Source: Eutreptiella sp. 'Long Island Sound 2002' (taxonomy: Eukaryota > Euglenozoa > Euglenophyceae > Eutreptiales > Eutreptiaceae). Taken from it: 64,000 nt of DNA. How positions within the stretch are numbered: the stretch's first letter is position 1; each line of letters opens with the position of its first letter. This document shows positions 1-11,582 of the stretch, in pieces. The stretch is from positions 1,550,001 to 1,614,000 of the forward strand of contig OZ038385.1 of the NCBI GenBank assembly GCA_964036045.1. The letters are read 5' to 3'. The translations under genes and the position numbers were made by a program. The notes under the pieces are model-generated. The model did no database searches, was not told where the DNA came from, and saw only the letters and a program-made list of their open reading frames with translations.

Positions 1-3000
1 AGAAGGGCTGCAGATAGACAAAGCAAGTATAAATACAAAGATTCAATCACAAAAGGATGAAACAAATGATTTTCATATGAAAACTGGCATGACTCTTGCT
101 TCCCAATTAGCCTCAAGCACTTCATGTGCACTCTTTTGGATGAAATGGAGTTGGTTAGGAATATGGGGCACAGGAGTTTGGACAGACACAGATTATGACT
201 TGGCCAAGCAACTGAATTCAGAAACCGTTAAAACGTAGAACCACAATAAGTGGTAGAAACAATTGAGTATAGGGGTCTTAGGGTGGGAGACCACTATGCT
301 TAACCTCCAAGGCCTAAGGCGTGAAATGCCTGTTTTATTTCGGTATATCCTCCATGAAGGAAGGTACCTCCGCTCAGTTGATTGGTAGGGGTGAACTGCA
401 TTGGGGGCTAGGGTTATAACCCTAGTTAGTTTGAGAAAGTGTACTTACAGCTTCAAAAGAGGGATAAAAATACTTAAGCAAGCCTTGGCATCAACAAAAG
501 GGTTTTAAGGGGGGCTTGGCCTGGATCAAGCCCTCCAAGAAAGACATGGCAGTGAATTTTTCCTACTCGTCGTGGCTTTCTTGTCAGGCCAGTGTCACAC
601 TAGCGTATGCACGGTTCTCCACGTCACTTCACAAGTCGGCATAAGGCTTGTGACTTCATTGTGTTCGCAACGTCCAGTAAAGCGTGTATGTAGGGGTAGT
701 AGACCGGGACATGTGTATTTCGTGGGCTTGTGCCATCAGTACTACTCAGTACTGTGTGTAATGTAGTGGTCTCTTGCGCTCCGCATGTTTTTTCAAGTGA
801 GCCTGGGTGTGGTTAGGTTTTCCGTATGAATGAAAAAGGCGTTTTTCATTTTTGCAAAGCTTTCGGTCGCCCTTCTACTTGTAGTCGATGAAACGTTGTA
901 CCTTGGCGCCAGCGCTGGGGTAATGGCCGAAAGGTTTTTGGTGCTCGCACCGAAATAGGGCACCTAGGAGTGGAGAAATATGGGGCGTACCACACACACT
1001 GCGTGAAGGCATCCAGCTGTCTTCCAAGGGTGCAGACTTGGATATATTTAGGACACTGTTTCTGCCGCTTGCTCTCCTAGACACACACACAACAGACTCT
1101 GGTATAGGCCTCGGGAAGGTACAAGAATGGTAAGACCTCAACGATCAGTCCTTGGGTTTCTTTTCAAGAGTCAGTGTTTAGGCTACTCTCTACAGTTCAC
1201 CTAGGTGGTTGGGGGACAAGTTGTAAACCAGAACAGAGTTTAGGAGCACCTCAGATGGAACAAAGGGGGAAAAGGGTTAATGGGTTGCCTCATCGACGCC
1301 AAACCCTTCTTAGAGGGTTAGGAGACGCCACCCTTGGCGAATTCGCTGTTAACTTTGTGTATGAAGCAAGCCTATCCCAAAATTATATGGAAGTCACTTT
1401 TGGCCCATTTTTGACGAAAAATTGTAATTATTACCAAAGCGGCCTAATACAAATGGTTTAGTATACAATAGAGTTTCTAAATGTAAGTAGCCCGAAATGT
1501 AAATTGTCAAATGTACATGTTATGTAGTTGTTGTACCTGCTCATTTCTTTATGCAAAATGCCTACTCTATCTTTTATTATGCTTGGGGCCCCGCGCATGG
1601 GGCTTTCTTCCTTATATTTTTCTGTTGAAATATTCCATGTGCACGGCCCATGCATGTGATCTCTTCTTTATGGATATTAAGGCATATGGGTAAACACTAA
1701 CACATGAAAACTTCCATCTTCATGATTTTTTCCTTCAAAAATAGACTTTTTTTTTGCCTTTTTGTGTTCCGTGTATTATTAGTGATTTCGACCGTTGTGT
1801 ATGCTAGCGTTTGAGCTGCATAGGACTTGGTTCCAAACCTACATCCCTGTCCCCTGGACACTCCTTTCCTACAGCGCGTCCCTCCCAAAACCCGTCCAGA
1901 CTGTGTGCCTTCATGCACACCTAAACATGTTCGTCGCCCCATCGCATACCTCATGCCCGAACCATAACCGTAAATGTTCAACCAGCCCTGTCAAGCATTT
2001 TGAAACCAATCGGCATTGCACTGCATACACCAACCACCCATCACCAAGACTATGCAACAGCAAGCACAAAAGAGCAAAGTAGATAAGAACCCGAATTGTA
2101 CAATCACATGTACTTTTATGACCTTTGATCACCTCTTCTACTGGATGAAAGGTAAAGAAACATAACACAAGTATACTCGAAACCTTGTATATTGTACCAT
2201 AAAACCTTCCGAGTAGCACCAAAAGCTCCTAAATTGTGCCGAAAAGCTCTCTGCGATGAACTAAAAAAGTCCCAAAATGTCCTAAACAACATTGCAATGT
2301 GACAATGCTCGTTCCTGAAACATACCACCAAACTCTCCAAAATGTACAAAAAAATTCTCCGTACAAATCTCCAAAATGCGCCCTAAAAATCGCTCTGAAA
2401 CGCCTTTGGTCGCATTGGTACCTAAGAGCCCGGGAAGGGGAGGGATTGGTACATTGGGCAACAAAACAAAATGGTTTTTTGGTCCAAAATGCATTTTTTT
2501 GTGAACATCACAAACAATAGCATCCACTAATTTTGACTTGTGATCCGCTGATTTGTTGGGGTCACCATTCATGTTGGCTAGTTTTCTTAATGGCTTTCAG
2601 CATATAGAGCACAAGTACAATGCCGTGTTTCCATGTAGAAGCCTTTTACTCAAAATAGTCAGCAGACATAGTTTGGTTATCGAAGGTTTACGAAAAACCA
2701 AATATTGTATTGCTCTGGCTCATTGACTATGGTTCCTCTTTTGTCATTGTAGAATAAAAAATGCAGCTGTCAGGTTCTTATCATCCGGGACTCTTTCACA
2801 TGCATTCGTGTTCCTATTTGTTTTACGATCGTTTCTAAATTATAAGATTAGATTTTGTGACTTTTTTGCTGTAAGTGGTACTGTATAGTTGCAAAATTGC
2901 GGAAACACTAGGCCTCATTGATCCAATATCATCATAAAATTGGGAAAACATTGAAACACACGCCATTCACGGCAAGCTGTGCTGGCTGGGCCGAAAGTTT

Positions 3001-4550
3001 GGAAATTATGGGGTCGGCAAAAACTAGCACTTGCAAACATGCATCGACGCAACGTTTTGTTTGAAAAATGAGGGTATTGGCAATAGCGAGCAAAAATCAT
3101 GTAGGTGGTCTTGCAATGGCTTGTTTTCTTGACACATTTTAGTAGTTTTTGATGTGGAATATCAAAATCAAAAGCACCTTAAACGCTTTTCCAATCAAAA
3201 ATCTTTGATTGGAAAAAATTGTTGATTGGAAAATGTGAAAGTGGAAATGTCAAAGATTGCGCGCTCCTCTGCAACTTAATTGTAAAACAGGCTTCGTACA
3301 GCCTCCCTTAGGGGGCATTCTCGCACAGTGTGCGCACAGCCCCAATTATTATGGTGATTATCGAGCTAACCACCCTGAAAGCCACCCACCTGCGGCATCA
3401 TGCACAATCCATCCAAAACTCAAAAATTCAAACATCTGATGCTTGCCATGGGTCCGAGGGACCTAAATTCTGCCCCCTATAGCTCCATCCACCGCAGCAC
3501 CCATTCTATGACGTCCCTTCAATCTTCTGAAGTTACCGAACTCCCGGTGGTGGAGAACAGTCAACTTTTCGCACAGCGCACACAGCGCACGGTACGCCCC
3601 CTTATGCCCTCTTTGTAACAAAATCCATGCGCAAAAATATGCAGCTAAACGTGCACACAGTGTGTGATGTTTGCTTTGCCAATAACACACTGAGCTTGAA
3701 ACACAGAATGAAATTGTAAACCTAATATCCTCAACGCTAAAAACAGGCCGCACATAGTTCGCACATGTCTTCTTCTCTCACTTACTAAACAGTACCCTCC
3801 TCGGCACACAAGCTACCCCAATTCACAGGATGCTTGTCTTGTGCAGCATGCTGTGAGTGCTCCAGAGCCTTCTTATGTGTGCTTGCACATATGCACTCAA
3901 AGATGATAAAACAGGGCTGCCTAGTTTGATACGGCGGGAGATTTTTCGCAATGCCAGCATTCTCCCATTTGGAGAGAGCCTGCCGTAGAGAGCCTCATAC
4001 AGCAGGGGTTTCTGTTTTGCCCCATAGCTGCCAGCTATCCAAGCGAGGCTTGTTGACCTCGTCATCGTTTCCAGAGTGGAGAGCACTCACGTGGCTTTGT
4101 AAAAACTTGTTGTGGTCTCCAAAACTTCTAAAATCCAGTGGTCTTTCCTCATTACTTCATTGTGTTGCTCTGCCCTTGATTTGTCTTGCCGACTTTCACT
4201 CAATGTGGCTAGATTTGCCATGCAAGTTTTTCCCCCATCAAAGTCCATTTTTTGCCCGCTGTGAATGTGTTTACTGTAGCGCCAGTAGAAAAATGCATTG
4301 AAAGCATATTGTCATGGAAAACAATACTGCACTGAAAAGAAAAAAGCATTTTAGAAATAGAAAAGATATTGCAACGCGCGATGATACAGCAAAAAAACTA
4401 GTAGTTTCTTGCCGCTGTGTGGGGGGCGGCCTCCTCAGGTCTAGGGGATGGTTGTACACAGAGCAAAGTTTTTTTGTGCTGCCCGCTCTCTGCTTTGGAT
4501 CTGTGACCAGGGCGTTGCTCTCGGGGGATACAGACGAAACATGGGGCCAA
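1..4550. other. Gene-poor sequence, no supported gene
   Basis: I see no reading frame with recognisable motifs or convincing splice structure in this AT-leaning stretch. Open frames are under about 120 codons, lie on both strands and look random. The only structure is a small imperfect hairpin at about 3190-3213, where CCAATC and GATTGG arms flank an A/T centre, followed by another partial repeat of the same motif to about 3232. Confidence 0.5.
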
Positions 4551-4554
4551 AAAG

Positions 4555-4892
4555 AGGAACTATGCAAGAAACTGGCTGCCACAATGGACAGTGCACGGCG
4601 TGGCAGCCACAGTGCAAAAAGGGCTTTTGCTGTCACCATGCAGTAAACCTCTTTCCTGTTAGACATTGAGGCTGCCAAAATGCAGCAGCAGCAGCTGTTG
4701 CCGCCGAAATGCAGCAGTTCTTTTTCCTGCCACTGTGCAGCAAGCCTTCTTGCCACCACAGAACGCCAAAGCCTTCTGCGTCCACAGTGAGGGTGGCAGC
4801 TTTGCTGTCACAAAGCAGCAGGCCTTTCACTGCTGCAATGCAGTAGAACTCTTTGCCATCACAAAGTGGCAGGCAACGTGCTGCCACCAGTA
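4555..4892. repeat. Degenerate GCTGCCACAATGCAGCAG-type tandem repeat
   Basis: A motif resembling GCTGCCACAATGCAG recurs about every 30-35 bases with many substitutions, separated by short T-rich spacers such as CTTTTGC. It makes several frames look open on both strands. The apparent 162-codon minus-strand frame at 4271-4759 is best explained by this repeat, not by a gene. It looks like an old minisatellite. Confidence 0.55.
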
Positions 4893-5013
4893 GTGAAGGG
4901 AATGTTGTAGAAATTGGGAGATTCCGGCATGAGTCATGGAGGGGGAATCTTTGCACTGCCGCACTGCGCGCTACTTTTAGACTATGTTCCCCCCGAAGAG
5001 CCCCCAAGCACAC

Positions 5014-5089
5014 CCCTTGGAAACGCCCTTAGAATTGGGTGACCCAAAATGCCCTTGGAAACGCCCTTAGAATTAGGTGACCCAAACTG
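5014..5089. repeat. Two-copy 38-bp tandem duplication
   Basis: Two adjacent 38-base units begin CCCTTGGAAACGCCCTTAG and differ at only two or three positions. No coding content. Confidence 0.8.
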
Positions 5090-8087
5090 CCCCAGCTCAA
5101 GAAAGTTGCAAACTACCTTGCCTTCACATAACACACATCATGCACAACTGGCAAAGCCATGAACAGCGCATTGGTTGCCACCCTCAACAACACACAACTG
5201 TCTTTTTGTTCCATTGTCGTTTCTCTCTTGAAAATCATCTCGTTTTCCGAAAACTCAACAACCTCTCGCAGGATCTTTAGGCGGGGCACCAATTCGAAAC
5301 CAATTCCACGATCCAAAGATAAACCCTATTCAAAAGACATCGAAGTATCTGACATAACTCGATTGAACAGTTCCTTCACATGACGATGTTTCATATTGAA
5401 ATCTGCAGACTCGCGCGTGCTCGATGCCAGATCGCGGAAGATCAAGGAAGGTTGGGGCCCAAAAGAGGGGGGAAATGCTACGTCACCCCTGCATTCTCGG
5501 GGATACCCAAACAAAGGGGTACAAAATCAGAAGTCAAAACCTCTGCTAGGGGTCACCATGATGCCCCTAGGGGCCCCTAGTATCTCAAAGTATGGGTCTA
5601 GTATGGGTAGTACGGCCACACGCCCAAATAGTTGCACTGTGCGCGCACTGCGCTTAAGGCTCCCCCGGAAGCAGCACAGCAGCAGCCTGCACGCAGAAAA
5701 TAACAGGTAGCGTATACAGCACAGAGTCCAAACAGCAGCCACATAGACAGTCCTTGGGCAGGCGGTGTGCGCACGCTATAGAGTGCTGTGCTCCAACCCC
5801 GGGGGGGGGGGCGACTACCAACGGTCCTGATGCGACCACCCCCCTAGCTATCTGTCAAAACTCGGGGGGGGGTCCAGCCGGGGGTCCGGGGGGGGGGTGT
5901 TATCCCCTCCAAACGACAAGCTACTACCTCAATGTGTCCATGAAAAAGGGGACCAGCACAAATGCCCATCCCCACCCCCCTTCACTGGGTTGCCATGCCC
6001 CCCATTCCTCACGAGGGAGCACTTTTTTGGTCTCTCTTGAAGGCCCTCATCCCTACCCCAATGTTGCGAGAGGCTAGACAGTCCTTGGCGGGAAACACAA
6101 AAATAAAAGACTCCTTCATGACAGCCCTGATTGTGCAGTCTGCGATCGAACCATCCTTATCAAATCTTAGTACCAGTACATCGCCCAAATATACTGGGAT
6201 TACCACAAGGTCCAGCATCTTGTGCCACCGATTCCACCACTTTCTGGGCCAAACTGGGTGAAAACTTCAGTCCAAAAGATGCACAACAAAATGCATACAA
6301 CTATCAATGGTCACACGATATGCATTCCCAAAATTCTGTGGCAACAACAAACTCCAAAACAATCAGTCATACTCACTTGACAAGCATACCGACAGAGCTA
6401 TAGTGAAGTCTTGACAAATGGCAGACGTAGGGGGAATTCACTGCCCAACTCTGCAGTACTCATTAGCTGTGCTGCCAACTCCAACTGCAAATGCCACTGC
6501 TCGCACCGAGGGATGCACAATCATACTCGCTTTCAACGCATTCTTAACAATAACGAACTACTGTTCGGGCGAAAAAATTGATCATCGCATAAATGTAAAA
6601 GACCTGACTTGACCAAAATATCAGCCACAGATGCAGTTTATCATCCTCTTTGTAATAGATGCAGGCAAAACACTGGCTCATTTTGTGGTGCATTGTTCAT
6701 AATGCTCTACAAGGTGGACTTGCCAAAGGCAAAAGAACTTCTATTTCGGCAAGTCCACCCTGCAGACAGTTGCTGCCTAACAACGTACCATAAAATGGCC
6801 TCAGCGTTTTGCTCACACATATACAAATGGGCTGATATAGCCTGAAAGCAGCCCTTCAAGGGCCCCCTATGGCCCCGGTAGTTCCGGGGCTGGCCCTGGT
6901 TGGTCCGGGGATGGACACCGAAAGCAGCCCTTTCACAACCCATGAAAGAATGACCTAAGCATGGCCCAAGGCCACCCAGCAAGTATCAGAGGCCTCCAAA
7001 ATTTGCGGTCCTTTCCCAACCCATGCCAGCCTTACTGTGGAGGCCCCATAGGGGGGCCCATCAGGGGTACCTGGAGATAGAACCTGGGACCCCCAGTTAG
7101 GGGTTCCAAATGGAAGAAAAGCGTTGAATGGGACCCAGGTTTACGTCGACTCACAGTGGCCGCATTAGGCCGAACAAGTGTTGCTTACCACAGTTCAAAA
7201 TGGTCAAAAATGGCCCTTTTAGGGGCCTACGGGCACCACCACTGCGGGGAGCTAATCCCCCATGGTTTATATGTACTTCAATTGTCACTAAATGATGACC
7301 TAAACTTGGCTCAGTGGTCCCACGGGGTTGTCAAGGGTCATGCTGGCCATGTTAAGTGTAAACAGCAACTTGGCGTCTTTCAAACGCACCATGCTGGCCC
7401 TAGGCAGGGCTCAGGGCTGAAAAACATGTCCTTTTGCACACCGTCCCCACCCCTCTTGGAGGGGACCATAGGGTCATTCAGGCCGCCAAAATGGCTGAAA
7501 ACTGCATAAACTGCCGCTGGGGCCCCATAGAGGGCCGATCCGTGGTACCCGGAGATCGGACCCAGCACCCTACCTCGTAGGTCAGCCCCACAGAAGAAAA
7601 AGGTGGGTCTGAATCAACACGTAGTGGTTACTATAGGCTATCAACAAGTCTTGTCTAACCCCTCCCCAAAGGTGTTGTGATGGACATTTTTAGGCTGGCA
7701 TGGCATTTCTCAATCGCGTCGCGTTTTGGGTTGAACCCCTGATGATTCCTGGGGGGCATTGGGCCAGGCTTGGGTCATCAATGGGCGCGCATATGAGCCA
7801 TAGGCAACCATATAACTTCAATGAGGCCTATTCATGAGTGTCCATGGGCCCTTGAAGGGCTGCTGGGGGGGTTTCTGACGGGTCGAAATCGAACAATGTG
7901 CAACACCTCAAAATTCCTCTGTGCATTCCTCTCAAACCTCGGAGGCAGAAGAGAGTCCTAGATATCCGTAGAAATGAGTATGCAGCAGATCTTGCCAGTC
8001 CGCTTTTTAAGCACCTCCTCATCAACCGGCTGCACTTTGGGGACAGGTAATATAGAACCACGACTTCATTTTAGCCCCATCACTCGG
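5090..8087. other. Gene-poor sequence with homopolymers and a diverged duplication
   Basis: No gene is supported. Long G or C runs occur at about 5800-5810, 5865-5900 and nearby. A 12-bp perfect inverted repeat (GGTGGACTTGCC at 6713-6724 and its complement at 6748-6759) could form a hairpin. Two related blocks at roughly 7045-7145 and 7515-7625, both with GGCCCCATAG and a GGTACCYGGAGAT motif, look like an old duplication. Confidence 0.5.
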
Positions 8088-8987
8088 TCACTCGACGCAG
8101 CACTCTTTGTTGCAGTTTGCGGTTTCCAGGCTGATGTGAAGAATCGCGATTCGCTTCTCGGGAAAGATCTCCTCACAAAAAACTTCGTTCACCGGGACAA
8201 GCTGCCAAGTTACTGCATCCGCCACCTCCTGCACAACAAGTCCTATTTGCTCGCACTCCTGCAGGAATCGTTCATCCAGCAGGTCGTAACGGTGGAAGGT
8301 GTGCGCGTAGAGAAAATAGGGGCTAATACTCCTGACGAGACACCGATTCACAGCAGAAAACCTTGGCATCATTAGAGTTAGTAGTTGCTTGACGATTCGC
8401 GGCAAGCACGTGGCCCCAATCTCATTGTAGATCAGATCCGAGCCCAGAATCAGGTCGGTCTGCTCATAGGAAGAAACGTCGTAACCCTCGCCAAAGTCCT
8501 GCATCGCCCAATCCAAAGATTGAGCTCTAACACACACAGTAGAACCGTGTCCCGGTGCTGGCCCGAATCGGTCCACATTGTGTATGAGCCATTCAAGGGC
8601 CTCGCCAGGCTGCTCGGTGAGCGTTATATGCAGTGTATCCGTGTCACGCCTTTCTTTCTCACGAGAGCTTACACTTAAAGCATGTGCTCGGAAAATTTCC
8701 GCCAGATTTAGCCCCAGCCAGCCGGACCCGGACCCAAGCTCGAGTAAGCGCAGGCCACGCTGCTGGCTGCCATTTTCGTCGTGAGCAAAGATGCCAAGGA
8801 TGTCAACTTGTGCAAGGAACGCGAAAAGCTCGTGGGCAGCTTCCCACGTGTGCCCGCCGGTGGTTATCAGAGGCTTGTTATCGGTGCGAATACGTGCATA
8901 GTACACGCTCTCGGGTTGCCGTGCGCAGCAGTCGCTGATGACCTGGGGTTCACACCCTAACTCGCCAGACAGGCCCACGGAAGGCAT
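8088..8987 (-). CDS. Protein N-methyltransferase, METTL21 / Methyltransf_16 family
   Basis: A 299-residue single-exon gene, ATG at 8987 and TGA at 8088. It carries the hallmarks of seven-beta-strand protein methyltransferases of the METTL21/FAM86/EEF2KMT group. The GGHTWEAAHELFAFL helix is at residues 44-58. The SAM-binding motif I, LLELGSGSGWLGLNLA, is at 81-96. The post-motif TDLILGSDLIYN is at 177-188, matching the family's (D/E)xx(Y/F)-type region. Its length suits the family (about 220-350 aa). Such enzymes transfer methyl groups from SAM to lysines or other residues of cytosolic proteins such as chaperones and elongation factors. The substrate cannot be told from sequence. No intron is needed and no frame break is seen. 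It stands alone beside the tandem repeat and YR retrotransposon. The family is clear; the exact orthologue is not. Confidence 0.85.
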   Translation of the reverse strand: MPSVGLSGELGCEPQVISDCCARQPESVYYARIRTDNKPLITTGGHTWEAAHELFAFLAQVDILGIFAHDENGSQQRGLRLLELGSGSGWLGLNLAEIFRAHALSVSSREKERRDTDTLHITLTEQPGEALEWLIHNVDRFGPAPGHGSTVCVRAQSLDWAMQDFGEGYDVSSYEQTDLILGSDLIYNEIGATCLPRIVKQLLTLMMPRFSAVNRCLVRSISPYFLYAHTFHRYDLLDERFLQECEQIGLVVQEVADAVTWQLVPVNEVFCEEIFPEKRIAILHISLETANCNKECCVE

Positions 8988-9263
8988 GGTAAATAATCTT
9001 GCTCAAATCTAAATGGAGGGAAGTTTCGCTGCTTGTTCCAAATGTTGAATTACTACGATTCTGCTGAGCTTGTTGAACTGCTACAGTACCGACCTGTATT
9101 TTGCGCTGTGATGGATTTCGGGAAATTGTGAGATGCACCGCCCCAAAATCCTGTATGGGCGATTTTGACTGTTTAATTTAAGAGGATTCCATCATTTTCC
9201 AATGGCTGAATTCGAAAAACAATAGACACCCAGAAAGTGTAACCTCTTCCAAGTCTCGAGACT
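8988..9263. other. Upstream region of the methyltransferase gene
   Basis: A 276-bp AT-rich stretch upstream of the minus-strand start at 8987 that presumably holds its promoter and 5' leader. I recognise no TATA box or other defined element. Confidence 0.4.
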
Positions 9264-9690
9264 CAGGTGTATCCGCCGCTGTGTGGGGAGGAGTTGGAAG
9301 TTCTACCGTACCCAACCCCCCCACAGGGCGCCCCTATCCCCCATACGGCCCAAGTAGGACCGGAGGGACTCGGGTGTAACCGCCGCTGTGTGGGGAGGGA
9401 TCGGAGGTCCGTTCTCACCTGCCCCCCCGCGGGGCGTCCCTATCCCCCAAACGGCCCGGAGGTCCGTTCTCACCTGCCCCCCCGCGGGGCGTCCCTATCC
9501 CCCAAACGGCCCGGGCGGGACCGGAGGGACTTGGGTGTAACCGCCGCTATGTGGGGAGGAAGCGGAGGTCCGTTCCCACCAGGCTCCCCCCCCCCATGGG
9601 GCGCCCCTATCCCCCATATGGCCCAGGCAAGACCGGAGGGGCTCGGGTGTCTCCGCCGCTGTGTGGGGGGGAGTGGAGATCCGAGATGGA
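9264..9690. repeat. GC-rich tandem repeat, units of about 107-112 bp
   Basis: The landmark CCGCCGCTRTGTGGGG starts at about 9273, 9380, 9541 and 9653. Each unit continues with a CGGAGGTCC-like block and GGGGCGYCCCTATCCCCC. The spacing is 107, 161 and 112 bp. The long interval contains an extra internal duplication of about 54 bp (near 9395-9450 and 9449-9504). It opens frames on both strands that are not genes. It abuts the 3' end of the YR retrotransposon. Confidence 0.8.
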
Positions 9691-9720
9691 CCATACCCTT
9701 GCCCCTTGCGATTACACCGG

Positions 9721-9773
9721 GTTTTACGAACAAAGCAAAACGCAATTCAGGCATATTGTGGCTCCTCGCTGCT
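9721..9773 (-). repeat. Split direct repeat B2, 3' end of the YR element
   Basis: A 53-bp outer copy of B1. On the plus strand it begins GTTTTACG; the bases before it (ACACCGG) are unrelated to the internal junction, so GTTT is the last shared base group and marks the terminus. Confidence 0.87.
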
Positions 9774-9877
9774 ATACCATATTCCACAAAGGCGTACAGA
9801 CGCCATAGAAACACATGTTGTTCGTTGGGTGGGCGGGTGGGCGCCCTGCCATTCCGGGTGGGTGGGCGGGCTTCCCT

Positions 9878-9954
9878 AGGCAAAATTTCAAAAACAATCT
9901 GGAACAAATAAGACAGGCAAATAAAACCCCAGTTAGCAAAGCTAACAGTCGTTT
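9878..9954 (-). repeat. Split direct repeat A2 of the YR element
   Basis: A 77-bp perfect copy of 14653-14729. Similarity extends a few bases further (9871-9877, one mismatch). It overlaps repeat B1 by the four bases GTTT (9951-9954), which fits the crossover core preserved in the circular intermediate. Confidence 0.88.
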
Positions 9955-10003
9955 TACAAACAAAGCAAAACGCCATTCAGGCATATTGTGGCTCCTCGCT
10001 GCT
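9951..10003 (-). repeat. Split direct repeat B1 of the YR element
   Basis: A 53-bp block matching 9721-9773 with two mismatches. It lies directly downstream of the RNase H frame on the element's coding strand and is fused to repeat A2 through the shared GTTT. Confidence 0.87.
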
Positions 10004-10065
10004 TATTTTGTGCATTCACACAAGGGCAAAACCACCACATATCTCAGGGCCAGGCTCCCCACGAA

Positions 10066-11034
10066 TCAGGTCAGTGGCTCAGCTGACCCCAGGGCCACTT
10101 CATCCAGGTTATGGGCTGCCCCTCGTCGCCCTTTAGGGAAACCCAAGACCCAAACTGGGGAGGGGACCCCTGGGAATGATTGCAAAGCCACGAGGCGGTC
10201 TGAAGCCCCCGCACAGGCCTCCTTCACCTGCCCCTTCCACTCCGAGTCCACCCTGGAAAGGCTGTCCGCCGGGTTCAGGTCTCCCGGGACAAATGCTAGA
10301 TACACCGAGCCTTCCAGGCGCCGGAGCAAGTAAAACAACCTCCGAAGGTGCCTGTTTTGGCGCCTCAGCCCCGCACTCGCCCGCAGGGAGGCCACCTGTT
10401 CCAAAGCTGAGGAATTATCCCCAATAAGACGTCATACAGGCCAACCCACCCTGATGCAGAGCCTAACCCCACGAATTAGGGCTTCAAGTTCTGCCTCCTG
10501 CTGCGTGCAAACACCGGGGGAGCAGGGGAATACTCGTCCCCCCAGAACTGGGCCCCAGATCCCGATTTTGAATCTGTCGACATCAAAGGCGGCATCCACG
10601 TACAGGACCCCCCCCACACAAATGCTAAGGGGAAGCACTACCTGTGGTTTCCAAGCCCTGTATGAAAGCAGAAGGTAGCGCAAGAGGCTTTGGAGCAAGG
10701 AAAGGGGGCAATTTTGAAGCCAATTCGCCCCCCACTGACAGTGGGCCCACCATCCACTCAAAAAGGGGGCGAACCCCACCGTCGGGCGCAAACTCCAAAT
10801 AAAACGACCCAGGATCCTGCGGGCATGTTTGCGGGTAAGGGGCAGCACCGCAGCCCGGACCCAGAGGCCAAGCAAAGCAGCCCCCCCCTGCCCTTTAGGG
10901 AAGACCCCCGCACCACCGCCAGACAGCACCAGCCACTTACCCAACCATTGGATTCCACGTACCGGCTCCAGGACACTTTTAGTGCTGATAACAGCTCCTG
11001 CCCTACGCAGAGCATCGCACAAGCGTTGTGCCAC
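10066..11034 (-). pseudogene. pol: RT thumb and RNase H of the YR retrotransposon, broken by UGA
   Basis: One frame running from about 11034 to TGA 10066, interrupted by TGA at 10432-10434. The first part holds the RT thumb (GIQWLGKWLVL, TRKHARRILGRF). RNase H then appears as VLYVDAAFDVDRFKIGIWGP (first Asp) and QQEAELEALIRGVRL (Glu). After the stop come GDNSSALEQ (third Asp) and FVPGDLNPADSLSR (final Asp region). The stop lies at a codon that would be CGA before a CpG transition. About 50 further residues follow without a methylase domain. The RNase H degrades the RNA strand during reverse transcription. Confidence 0.83.
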
Positions 11035-11039
11035 CGATC

Positions 11040-11582
11040 CTACCCGGCTTTACCGTATCCGACAAGCAGGCTGTCATCCAAATAGTGCACGACTATGACC
11101 CCACTGGTATCCACCGAACTGGTCACAAAGGCAAGCATGTATTGGCATATGACCGGTGAAAAACGCCAACCAAAAGGTAGGCAAGAAAAAGCATAAGATT
11201 TACCGTCGATGCGCACTCTAAAGCTATTTTTATAGGGCTCCGGCAAAGTCAATGACCAAAAAGCGTTGGTAAGGTCAATGTGATAGGCCAGGAGGGGTGC
11301 ACCCGGTTCCGCCAAAAGACGCAAACTGTCAAGTTCCCGTAGGAAGGGGTCGTTCAGGTGGCCCAGACAGGGTGACCCCAGCAAGAGCCTGGGGAGGCCC
11401 ATATTGTGGGCTTGTATAAGGAAGGCAAGATCCTCCACCGAGGGCAAACTAAAACGCGGCGGCTCAAAACGGTGGCGCTTATTTAGGCGCACCAAATGCA
11501 CAATCATGGAAGCCTTCGCGGCATTCTTGGGGATGGGGAACAAGTAGCCGTTGGGCCCCAGGGGACCCCCCCCCCTCAGCAC
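11040..11582 (-). pseudogene. pol: Reverse transcriptase of the YR retrotransposon
   Basis: A frame of about 180 codons containing a clear DIRS-type RT. It has the fingers motif NGYLFPIPKN, the LAYHIDLTNAFWSL box with the first catalytic Asp, FSCLPFGWRFSPVICQYML and the active site VVHYLDDSLLVG (YLDD). No ATG starts this frame; the first listed codon is GTG, so it needs a -1 shift from the linker ORF. It ends at TAG 11040 directly after the active site, while the thumb continues in another frame from 11034. That is an indel of this copy. The enzyme would copy the element RNA into cDNA. Confidence 0.88.

Noticed and set aside
4271-4759. 162-codon minus-strand frame
   Set aside because: It lies across a degenerate tandem repeat and has no motif.
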